From assembly GCA_003313425.1 (NCBI GenBank), contig NHZP01000014.1:496001-560000 (forward strand): a DNA stretch of 64,000 bases, written 5' to 3'. The position numbers and the translations under genes are program-made. Shown piece by piece: positions 10,659 to 19,809 of this stretch. The number at the start of each line of letters is the position of its first letter. Within the stretch, counting starts at the first letter, position 1. Source of the DNA: Pseudopyrenochaeta lycopersici (lineage: Eukaryota > Ascomycota > Dothideomycetes > Pleosporales > Pseudopyrenochaetaceae). Under the pieces are notes generated by a model that was not told the DNA's origin, made no database searches, and worked only from the letters and a program-made list of their open reading frames with translations.

Positions 10659-12497
10659 ATGCGACTTGGTCGGAGCGTTTCCGTAAACTTTGCAAAGTTG
10701 CACCGCAGTCGCTCACTCCACGACTGGAAAGGCGGCCACCTGCTGCCCTTACAAACCCGAACTGATGAAAACCCTTTGTTTTGTTACACCAGCGGGCGAT
10801 GGTTATGGAATGAGCGACAGCAACGCGACGCTCGATATCGACGTTTCGATGTTTTCAGTCTTCAGCAAGCAGCGTGTCAGGCAATCAACGCAAACAAGTG
10901 TCCATCACTAGAGAAGATCGGTGAAGGCAACTACAACAAAGCTTATCGCCTTGAGATGGAAGATGGCCGAAAGCTCGTAGCGAAGATACCTCATCCTAAT
11001 GCCGGTCCACAAATGCTTACAACTACATCGGAAGTGGCAACTATGGAGTTTGCCCGGACTGTCTTGGATTTACCTGTCCCGAAAGTTCTTGCTTGGAGCG
11101 CTACCGACCAGAACCCTGTTCAAGCAGAATACATCATCATGGAAGAAGCGAAAGGTTCCCAACTCCACGAAGTCTGGCAAGATCTTCCGCTTCGAACGAA
11201 GCGCAATATCATTTATGAGATAGTAGACATTGAAAGGAAACTGCTTTCAGTTTCCTTTGATAAGTATGTTCGAGCCTGTTTCAACATGATTGTCAGTGGC
11301 CACTATTTACTTATACTTATTTCAGATTGGGGTCATTGTATTTTAAACACAGTGGTGTCCCAGAATGCGAGCCTGCTATCATTACAAATGGTCCGCAGGA
11401 TGTTATCGATCACGTTAAAACCCATTACTGCATTGGGCCTATCACTCGGAGAGAGTTCTGGGAAAAGGAGCGGAGTAATATGCAATATTGCGGACCCTGT
11501 GAGCAGCTTAGAGTCTAGACATTTTGACAGGGAAACTCATAGTTGTTTTAGGGGCATCTTCGATAGAGTATCTTGAGTCAGTCACTCGCCGTGAGGTCGA
11601 CTGGATCAACGCCTATGCGGATCCAAAGAGAACGACTGATACTCCTTGGCAGTACACGAGTCCGGAGCAGCATTCTCCAAAGGCCCATATAGCATTGTTG
11701 CGTAAATTTCTATGTGCGATCCCACAGATCGTCCCCAAAGACGCAGAACTAGTTTCTTCCAGATTTTGGCATCCCGATTTTCATGCTGGCAACATTTATA
11801 TTGACGAAGGTTTCCGAATTTCGAGCATTATCGACTGGCAGGGAGCCTGGGCTACCCCAACATTCATCGGAGCTAACCCTGCATTGCTTTTGAATTATGA
11901 GATTGACATGTTAATGAAGCTCCCAGATAACTTCAAAGAACTGGATGTGGCTACGAAGGACCAACTTAGATACCAAGTGTCTCAATCTATCTTAATTCAT
12001 GCGTACGAATCATTAACAGCAGAAAAGAATCCCTTGATGTATAAGATGATGCAAAATCCTCATGGACAGACTCTCAAGCAGTTAGAAGCTTTTCTAGGCT
12101 CTACCTGGGACAATTGTCTCTACCCTTTCGAAGAATGCTTGATCCGGGTGGAGAGGTATGCCGATCTTTCTCCTCATGGGTCAATTTTGCTTATTATCGC
12201 CATAGGGAATGGAATTATTTCGGTGCCGAAGAGCTATGTCCATATCACTTTTCAGCAGAGGAGATTCAGAAACACTATGGGGAAGCTGCGTCTTTCAACA
12301 AGAGCCGAGAATTCTGGAAAGGACTACAGGGTGTTTTGACTGATGAGGGTTATACATCAAACGAATCTTTTGGGAAGGCGATCGAGATACTCAAGGATTT
12401 ACGCAAATTAGGCCTGGCTAGTTTGAAGGGCAAGGAGCAATACGACTTCGACAATGAGACGGGCTGGGTCGCCGACCTTAGCACGAAAAATGTCTAA
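10659..12497 (+). CDS. AIM9-like mitochondrial phosphotransferase (APH-fold) protein
   Basis: Four exons: 10659-11263, 11326-11498, 11552-12155 and 12206-12497, giving 557 residues; all junctions restore one frame. The N-terminus (MRLGRSVSVNFAKLHRSRSL) is basic and hydroxylated like a mitochondrial presequence. FCYTSGRWLWNE and KIGEGNYNKAYRLEMEDG form the nucleotide-binding start of an aminoglycoside-phosphotransferase-like kinase fold. FWHPDFHAGNIYID is the catalytic HxDxxxxN loop and IIDWQGA supplies the metal-binding Asp. Yeast Aim9 (altered inheritance of mitochondria 9) belongs to this family, whose substrate is unknown. Ascomycete genomes often carry many paralogues. The ATG at 10659 was chosen because the upstream open frame has no ATG. 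Confidence 0.85.
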
Positions 12498-13324
12498 CGT
12501 TTTGATTACTTTCTAGCGATAGAACATAAATGGAAGTGATATCAAGATTAGAGTCGACAAGGGTCATCTACATGTCAGGTGAACTCCAACACCAGCCTCA
12601 ACCCAAAGACTGGATGCTATTGGGCCTGTGACAGGTCCTTTATTGTGCTGGACCCAATCCACTCAAGGTGGCTTTTTCCCATTAATATTCGATTTGGACA
12701 ATAATCTTAGCATCCATCGAAACGACGAGCTCTAGAGTTAGGATGGCTTTAGCCAGAGGATACAATAAATAGGATCGTATTGTAGACACAAAGATGCAGA
12801 GTATTGAGGCTATTGTTCCATTCCTTTGGTTGCTGTCAAATTGGCACCCAGTTTTTGAATGGTCACGAGTCTACGTGGTCAGTTTTAACCGTCTACTATA
12901 GTTAGTAGTTCTCCGTATTTCAGTAGATTAGACGCAGTTTATCAATGCAACTAGTCATGTTATTGATATCACTTCTTTAATTCCCTTTTTCTAACTTTTG
13001 TTCGCAGTCTTCGCCTGTTAAATAAACTTTCAGTATTTATGCTACACTTTGACACATAGATCACCATCACATATAATATATAGTCTGACTATCAAATAAC
13101 AGAAGTAGCGCTATATAGTCCTCAACGATCTCATAATTTTACACTGACCCTCTCGTTAGATTTTGAAACAAGGAGATTGAAAGCATTTCTATGCATATTG
13201 AGATTCCCAAATTAAAAGACAAAAATGACCCATGCCAATCAAGATATATACAAGGGTGCGCACAGAAAGGAGTGAAGGCAATCAGATTGTAACTAAGCTG
13301 TTGCGGCTCTAGCAACAGGGTACT
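12498..13324. other. AT-rich intergenic region
   Basis: AT-rich with no frame worth annotating. It lies between convergent 3' ends. Confidence 0.5.
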
Positions 13325-13944
13325 TCATCCGAACGGATCATACGCCTGAGCTAGTGCCACTCGGTCATGACCCGAGACTTGTGTATGTACACTGACAGCA
13401 TAGTGTTGGCGTGAAGCATTCCACTGGTACTGCGCTTCGAGAGTCCATTTCTTAGCGGCATCATTAAGGACCTGCAGAACAAGGGTAATGTTGTTGATGC
13501 AAAGGTGACTTTGCTGCATCGAGGTGTTAAACAGCCAGGTAACAACATCGCGTGAGAATAACTCATCTACAGCCGTGCAACCGTTATTATCCATGCGGAA
13601 GCCGAAATCGTTGCCTTGAAGGGGCACTCGTGGAATGAGACTGCGTAAGTCCTTGTTGCTGTGAAAAAGGTCCGAGACGAGGTTCTTCTTGGCTTATTAG
13701 TAGATGTTCGTTTTGTAGCAGGATATCTTACTTTGCTCGAAGACATATCTGCAACCACACCAGCCATGTCATGCGCTACATCGACGCTCAATGACTCTAC
13801 TTTCTTAGACCTTTGACTCAGCTCACGGAAACGAGCCTTTGAGAATCCACCGCTATTGCTATACTCAACATCTAATTTCTGGAGACTTAATCCATGATTC
13901 GCAAAAAGCGAATTCCAGGTCGACGAAAAGCCCTGCTTCGTCGA
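13325..13944 (-). CDS. Hypothetical protein, 5' end unresolved
   Basis: Not recognised. Two exons are well supported on the minus strand: 13732-13944 and 13325-13684, joined by an intron with donor GTAAGA and a CTAAT branch site, giving 190 residues in one frame. A good acceptor (TTTCTTACAG) precedes 13944, so at least one more 5' exon is expected, but I could not find an exon with an ATG and a consensus donor in phase. The first exon contains LFANHGLSLQKLDVEYSNSG. The second holds two cysteines (NNGCTAVDEL and SHLCINN) in a region rich in alternating polar and hydrophobic residues. There is no signal peptide in the visible part. It may be an intact gene with an unusual first exon, or a relic. 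It lies 670 bp from the UstYa gene, on the same strand. Confidence 0.45.
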
Positions 13945-14614
13945 CTGTAAGAAAGCGACAGGTTCAAGTTATCAAAGGGTCGACTTATGTAATACTTGCT
14001 TTCAGGCGACTTGAAGATTCATTTATGGGGGTGCGGTTGCTGTGGCGCAGCCGGTCGGCTTTAGGCGGCAGCAGCAAGGGAATAAGTTTCGGGGGCTGGC
14101 CCTAGTGCTAATAACCCGGCCCTGCTCAATGCCGTTAGATCGGCTGTGGTACACGGACCACGGTTGCGTACTTTACCTTACGCGGATCCGTGATACAAAG
14201 CCGGAAGTCAAATACTTATACTATTTCGCTGTTCTTAACATGGAACGAGGAAAGTATATATCGCTGCTGACACTTGAATTCACACATGGAGAAGTCCATT
14301 TTGTTCGACTCGTGAACGGATGCGCTCCGTCTTCGCCAACAAATTGAAGCCATAATTATGTTCAAAGTCATACTTCCACACCTTCGTCTAGTATTCTTGA
14401 CAAACAAATTGGCATATAGGGGGATAGAGAACAAAGCTAGATCATCATTAAACGACTCCCATAATTACTTAGTCAATTTAGTTATGAGCGGTCCTCGGTG
14501 GGAAGTGGTAAATAAATGTCTCAGCTCGCTAGCATACGCGAATACTAAGCTGGGAATGTCACTGACCATTTATTGAGAGATGAAAGGGTTTTTGGCCTGG
14601 ACCGTGGAAATACT
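13945..14614. other. Region that may hold the missing 5' exon of the preceding minus-strand gene
   Basis: Contains a weak candidate exon (ATG near 14021 on the minus strand, donor GTCGCC) that would join in frame but uses a poor donor. Otherwise no supported feature. Confidence 0.3.
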
Positions 14615-15631
14615 TTATATGTAATCCCAAACCACAAACTCATCATGTTTTGGCTTTAAGCGCTTTATCGACCCCGGCTTAGGCAACGCAATGGACTCTC
14701 GCTCAATGAAATCCCTTGCGGCTTCGTAGTCGCGACACATATGCATTCGACCCATATCACCTGTCGTTCTACCATCCATTTCGAGCCAAAATAGTGGTAC
14801 TATACCGAGGTCGGTGGTACACATTAGACGGCGGCGCAGAAAGTCAACGCAGTGGTCTGAGTTGTATCAGTGTTAGTGTGACGGCTTGATGGAAATGTTG
14901 GCCTTACCAATGTGTAGCTCGAAATACTTCGCCGGAATACCACAATGTGGCGTTTTCTCCCCAGGACACTTTTTCTGCGCTTGCATCGCGGAGAACTCAT
15001 AGTTGAAGTACAGGTTTTTCCTCAAAACATTCTGCCGCTTGGTCAGCTCCATATCATGGCTTTCTAGCGCAGCAGCTCCGGCTCAAGAGATGTAGGGAAT
15101 TACCAAACAGTGGATCTGATGCATCGCCTCGACTGCGACTGGATAACCAACAATTCCTTCCTCCTCGGCATCAAAATAAGCATGCTTGTCTACATCAACG
15201 CCGCTCTGCACAGCATCTTCCTTCTTCACAAGAAAGACACCTTTGTCCACATCAGGTGCCAGTCGATCCCATGCCTCATCAGCCTCCATAGATGCATGCT
15301 TGCGATAGACGCTATGTTCTGGATCGTAGAAGGTGTTGTTCAAAAGTAATGGCCGAGGTGGAAGATGCAGGCTGCGAAAGATGTTGGCAACGCCATTCGG
15401 AGGCTCAGCAAGAGAGCGGTGTGCTTGAATGGTGAAGTGGTGGGTTATCAAGGCTGTTAAGAGGTTTGAGAAGGTGAAAGAGAGGGCAAAAGTAATGGCC
15501 CATAGCCATGTCGTATTACTTCGTGGTGGTCGGTAATGAGTATCTGTGATCAACCGCTTCGAACTTGGAAGTAGACTTGCCGACGACTCGTCATCTTCGA
15601 GTGATGAGGAATGACCTTTAGAAATAGTCAT
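14615..15631 (-). CDS. UstYa-family (DUF3328) putative RiPP-tailoring oxidase
   Basis: Three exons on the minus strand: 15104-15631, 14908-15031 and 14615-14856, giving 297 residues. The acidic, Ser-rich cytoplasmic N-terminus is followed by one transmembrane helix (residues ~42-66, TTWLWAITFALSFTFSNLLT). The lumenal domain carries both family-defining HxxHC motifs: HQIHCL at the end of exon 1 and HIDHC across the second splice junction, in ELHIDHCVDFLRR. NLYFNYEF and a late FWLEMDGR segment are also typical. UstYa-family proteins act in ustiloxin, phomopsin, asperipin and cyclochlorotine biosynthesis as oxidative cyclases or hydroxylases in the secretory pathway. Its neighbours, a second two-HxxHC protein and a KR-repeat precursor, make a peptide-modifying role likely. 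The length is normal. Confidence 0.9.
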
Positions 15632-16527
15632 AGTAAGTCATAAAATGGTTGCTGAAGAGATTTAGGGTTGCAATTTCCCAAGCTCATGTTCAATTCAGGT
15701 CCAAATCACGTTCAACATCCGGCCTAGATTGCGCAATCAAGTGCAGAAAACTCGCCAATAAGCCCAACATAGCAGTGCGTTCGCCATCCGAGATGCATTA
15801 TATCTCCTTCCCAATACGGTATATGATATGATATACACCATCCGTTTACGCTTATGTAGCATAGTGGATTGGTTCACTCGCCACGCCTTGGCATGCGGCA
15901 AAACCGCCACTAGCGATGATAAGCATACCTTAGCTTTTCGTTAGCGTCAAAGTGCTCCACACTGCGAACCGCGAAGGATTCTTGAACACGAACAGCTATA
16001 CCCTGCTGCTCAAGTGACCTTCATATCGTAATCCTGCCGTTATGCGTGCATTCACGATGCGTTGTGCTCAACAGCAGGTGTTCGTATCAACTTCAACAGA
16101 AATGGCTAATTGTCGATGAATCAGTAGTTTAGAACAAAAGAACGCGTTCATACAAGTTCAAGAATCTGAGAAGGAGGAGCAGGAACTAGAACCCTTTCAC
16201 TAAGGACATAGTACACCCAATCTACCAAAAGTTATTTAAGTTTTTCAAGAAAACGAAGCCACTATTCCCTACTCATTTGTCTGTAATGCTACAAAGCTTT
16301 AAGAACGACTTCGTATGGGCTCGAAAACTAAAAACCACCAAGAACAGATTCAAAGTGTGAGAAGACCGCAAAATGGCCTTCAGCAACAATGTCCATATTA
16401 TTCTGAATATCCATAATTTGATAACCATGATTTGCAAAACTCAAGGTTCGTCCCCTAGCCGCTTTATTCCTATACTCACTTTACGATATCGTATTCCCTC
16501 CAAAAACTCCCTTCTTACAACCCGCGC
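15632..16527. other. Intergenic region between the two UstYa-type genes
   Basis: Upstream region of the first UstYa gene and 3' region of the second; no gene seen. It contains CCTGCCG at 16033-16039, the reverse complement of the CGGCAGG core repeated in the precursor promoter region. A coincidence is possible for a 7-mer. Confidence 0.35.
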
Positions 16528-17265
16528 TCACCAAATCGTCTTTCTGCACCGATAGAAGCCCAACTCAACATCGTTCACATCATTCGGTGCCTCGCACCCT
16601 ACACTCAACTGATCTGCACAATGCGCGGTGTGATGGAAACTAATCGTCTTGTTATCCAGGAACTCCTTCCTCATATCCATAGCGTATTGCAATTTTCTCC
16701 ATTGGAAGAGGCAGTGTTCGCCGTGATATCTGCGCTGATGATCAGCCCGCCAGCCTATCAATGACAGCACGAGCAGGTACCTGTGCGTATATATGTGGGC
16801 GTGCTTTCCGGCCCAAAGATCATCTTGTTCAATAGGGATTGTCAGGTTGAAGTCAGAGTACCATGCTCTGTCCTCAAAGACGGGCCAGCGGTCGCTGAAT
16901 TCCTTCCAAGAGCATTGTGGTGGCATCCACCCGTAGAAAAGGGGTTCCATCACGCAGCCACGCTCGATGGCCACTTTACTGCTTCGCCCGCAGTAGTTCC
17001 ATTCCTGGGCCTCAATCTCTGCCGCTGCATCGACTGTTGAGCTGACGATATTGATGGTCGAGCTAAATAGCAGTATGGCCAACGAGGCGGCCGATAGACC
17101 CGCAATGAAGGAGAGAATTTTCGCGCGGTTTTTTGTATCCAGCGAGATTGAAGATGGGAGAAAGGAAACTTCCGAATCAGTTTTTTGGAGAAGTTCATAC
17201 TCAGCTTGATCGTCTCTGGCTTTGAAGGGTACATAGTTCCTCATGGTTTGCGCTATGGAAGCCAT
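16528..17265 (-). CDS. Divergent UstYa-like membrane protein with two HxxHC motifs
   Basis: A single exon of 245 residues; the ATG at 17265 is preferred over an upstream in-frame start. A ~45-residue cytoplasmic N-terminus precedes a transmembrane helix (residues ~49-74, ILSFIAGLSAASLAILLFSS). The lumenal part has NYCGRSS, RGCVMEPLFYGWMPPQC and then two HxxHC motifs about 30 residues apart: YHGEHCLFQWRKLQYA and FHHTAHCADQL. The spacing and flanks differ from classical DUF3328, but the topology and paired HxxHC motifs match. This protein group is widespread and mostly called hypothetical in ascomycetes. It lies on the same strand as the classical UstYa gene and diverges from the precursor gene, consistent with a three-gene cluster. 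A tailoring function is inference. Confidence 0.8.
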   Translation of the reverse strand: MASIAQTMRNYVPFKARDDQAEYELLQKTDSEVSFLPSSISLDTKNRAKILSFIAGLSAASLAILLFSSTINIVSSTVDAAAEIEAQEWNYCGRSSKVAIERGCVMEPLFYGWMPPQCSWKEFSDRWPVFEDRAWYSDFNLTIPIEQDDLWAGKHAHIYTHRYLLVLSLIGWRADHQRRYHGEHCLFQWRKLQYAMDMRKEFLDNKTISFHHTAHCADQLSVGCEAPNDVNDVELGFYRCRKTIW

Positions 17266-18160
17266 TATTGATTGGAAAGAGTAAGAGGGTAAACAATTGA
17301 TCAATGAGTGGTATGAAGAAATGCTGTCACAGGAGCATGAGCAGAAACGGCGTCCGATACGATGTCCACAGTGGTTTCCCGATATGCGAGAAGATAGCTC
17401 TAGGGTAGGACATGGCCATTATGCATTCCAGTACAATTAGGGCTTCATTCGGTCTCCCACTAACATTGCATCAGTAAGGATGATCGTTGCCACAGGATGA
17501 GCTTCGAGCTGACGACCTAATGCAGATATCATGCATATCAATCATTTTCCCTTTTCGGCAGGTACCACGGTACTTCGTGAGGAATACCACAAACGACAAA
17601 CGACAAATGGCGCCTTTTAATTAGGTGCTTCAGAGCTCTAGACGAATGAAAGGCGGCAGTGTTCTCTGAGACTTGCAGTTTTTAGTCTTTGGAAGCAATG
17701 CTGATTGGTGCGCTAGACCCCTTTCGGCAGGTACATGGTTCTGCAACTTGAAGAGAACTCAAAGGAGCGGATAATGCTTCTCTGTATACGAGTGAGATAG
17801 CCAGATATGCATCGATCTTAGGAGATGTCGCGATCGTAAATGCAAAGCAAGCCGCCTAGTCAGTTGCATGCACGTAGCCCACTCCTTGAGAGTGAGCGGC
17901 ATACGTACGACCAGGGAGAGGGAACAGACTTCCAGACATGTAGTCTGATAAACCGAGCTTGTACAGCTATTCCGCACAATGACCGAGAATGGATCGGCGG
18001 AGAAAGCATCTTTTCTAACCAGATGTAAGCCGCCAGAAGGTATAAAATCCATGGGACGGTGTTGGTTTCCGCTCATTCACCAAGCACCTTGCATAAATAC
18101 CTGAATCCATCCATCTAACTCTTTATCTGAATTCAACCAGCAAAGACAGCCATTCTGAAA
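17266..18160. promoter_or_regulatory. Divergent promoter region of UstYa-like gene and RiPP precursor
   Basis: 895 bp between divergently transcribed cluster genes. The 13-mer tttcggcaggtac occurs twice in the same orientation, at 17553-17565 and 17722-17734, a candidate site for a shared regulator. A TATA box (TATAAAAT) at 18041-18048 lies ~113 bp before the precursor ATG, with a CT-rich leader. Open frames within this stretch, such as 17759-18076 minus, look non-coding. Confidence 0.5.
18041..18048 (+). promoter_or_regulatory. TATA box of the RiPP precursor gene
   Basis: TATAAAAT, ~113 bp upstream of the ATG at 18161, a spacing usual for strongly expressed fungal genes encoding secreted peptides. 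Confidence 0.5.
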
Positions 18161-18698
18161 ATGAAGTACCTCGTTGTCCTGGCACTTACTGCTGCTGTCA
18201 TTGCAGCCCCAGTGGCAAAACCTGTATTCTCTGGGAGTATGAGTAGCATCGCCTCTTTGTCAAAACGTGTATCTAACTGCTTTTTAGATGCTTGGAATGT
18301 CCCGGCTGGCGCGGAAGGCGAGAGTGCCGAAAAGGTCAAGAGAGTATTTTCAGGCAGTAAGGCTAAGTTTCTCACACGAGCTCAGCTGTATACTCAACTT
18401 TCACAGACGCCTGGAATGTCCCTGCCGGCATCGAGGGTGAGAGCGCCGAAAAGGTAAAGAGGGTGTTTTCAGGCAGTACGTAAAAGCTATGCGATACGAT
18501 GTTGTAAGATGCTAAAAGTTAGTAGATGCTTGGAATGTTCCCGCCGGTGTCGAGGGTGAGAGCGCCGAAAAAGCGAAGAGGGTGTTTTCAGGTAGTACGT
18601 AAATCCTCTGCGATACGATTTTGGTCAGATACTAAAAGTTAGTAGATGCTTGGAATGTTCCCGCTGGCGTTGAGGGTGACAGCGCATCGGACTATTAA
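18161..18698 (+). CDS. Repeat RiPP precursor with Kex2 sites (dikaritin-like)
   Basis: Five exons: 18161-18236, 18288-18356, 18407-18475, 18526-18594 and 18646-18698, giving 111 residues. All four introns are phase 1 and 50-51 nt. A signal peptide (MKYLVVLALTAAVIAA) is followed by PVAKP and four repeats. Each repeat is VFSGNAWNVPAG, one variable residue (A, I, V, V), EGESAEK, V or A, then KR. The last repeat ends EGDSASDY without KR. KR is the Kex2 cleavage signal, so the secretory pathway should release three or four copies of nearly the same peptide. This is the architecture of UstA/PhomA/GigA-type precursors, and two UstYa-type genes lie directly upstream. The repeats have no Tyr; Phe and Trp are the aromatic candidates for cross-linking. 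Unspliced reading gives only one clear repeat, so automatic annotation may miss the gene. Confidence 0.88.
18288..18698 (+). repeat. Tandem exon-intron repeat array (~119-bp unit)
   Basis: The DNA is a tandem array of a 69-nt exon plus a 50-51-nt intron: 18288-18406, 18407-18525, 18526-18645 and a final partial unit from 18646. Exons are nearly identical. The third and fourth introns of the gene are also very similar to each other (shared gtacgtaaa, gcgatacgat and ctaaaagttagtag), showing recent duplication of whole exon-intron units; the second intron has diverged. Confidence 0.9.
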
Positions 18699-19809
18699 AG
18701 TGCACGCTGCAGAGCCGGGTTAGTATGGTTGTGTGACATGGAGCCAAGGGCAGCTTTGCAGCCTCAAAATGAGCTCAAGCAACGAATGACAAAGTCAGAA
18801 ATCGCAAAATTTGCACATGTGCCAATTTGCTTCTTCATAGATTGGTGCTGAAGCGGAAATAGCCGAAAGTGGAAGTAGCCGCTCGGTGGACTTTCCTATG
18901 TTGGTACTCGGTTTATTTTTAGTTTCCTAACTTCCGGTACACACCCTTGCTCTCATTTCCTTCGTCCTGACACAAAATCACAAACTCACGATCGCACAAA
19001 CCCTTTGGGTACATTTCGCAAAGCTGGCTCAGATCCTCGCAAGTCAATGGTTAAACGCTTCGAAAACTCCTATGAACAACATCGTGTCTCTCAGTTTGTG
19101 GTAAAAATGTTGCCCTTTGGGCTTTCCCTTTGCCCATTGTGATTTTATTGTAACAGTCGGGAGGTATCATTACCGAGATCATCTCTATCTTCCGTGGTTG
19201 CAGACATAGCTAGCATCTAAGGGTGGCCCCTGAGCAAATCTACCACTGACATCTCATAATGCGGCGAGGCTTAAGCGAAGCGATCATGCACCTTGTTTCG
19301 ACTTCGAGGTCCCACTTTGCACCCTCCACGGCAACTCACCGGTCGCACTCACCCGCAGAATGCGAGCGCAAAACGATCGTAATAACGATCGCCATAACGA
19401 TCACCGGCACTCTCCATTTACCTATTTCAGAGCATCGCGCTCGTATTGCAAAGTATTGGGCCAAGTCTAGCCCAGCGCATCGAGCACTGCAGTCAGTGAG
19501 CCAGCAAGCCAGCCTTATGCAAACCCGTTGGCCTTGAGATAGCCCGCCTCGCATTCTCGCATTTGCACCCCGAACCAGGTGGCTGAATTTCCACTGGTTA
19601 TTCATTCCGCGCCAATCAATCATACCCTACCATGGCTTGCCAAGACTATCGTATTTCTGTCCTACCCTTGCACCAGCCCGCTAGTACCCCTTACGCTGAG
19701 GCTGCAATGGCCTACTTGAAGAAGACGATGTCGCGCGAAGCGGAGAAGCGCAAGACTTCGTTTGTTGCAGGTTTCTTTGTTGCTGCGGATTAGCAGTACA
19801 TCAGCCAGC
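18699..19809. other. Intergenic region downstream of the RiPP precursor
   Basis: No clear gene. A small frame at 19632-19793 (53 residues, see separate entry) is the only coding-like piece; the rest includes the 5' region of the large membrane protein gene. Confidence 0.4.
19632..19793 (+). CDS. Small hypothetical ORF (53 aa), low support
   Basis: ATG at 19632 in a fair context (TACCATGG) to TAG at 19791-19793. The product is hydrophilic with a Lys/Arg-rich centre (KKTMSREAEKRK) and no recognisable domain or signal peptide. It ends 16 bp before the ATG of the large membrane protein and could be an upstream ORF in that gene's 5' leader rather than a gene. Confidence 0.2.
   Translation: MACQDYRISVLPLHQPASTPYAEAAMAYLKKTMSREAEKRKTSFVAGFFVAAD

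Noticed and set aside
17759..18076. 105-codon open frame antisense to the precursor promoter
   Set aside because: Lies in the promoter region, has no coding-like pattern, and overlaps the TATA box of the precursor gene.
19259..19537. 92-codon open frame downstream of the precursor
   Set aside because: No signal peptide or repeats; not similar to the precursor, so not a second peptide gene.
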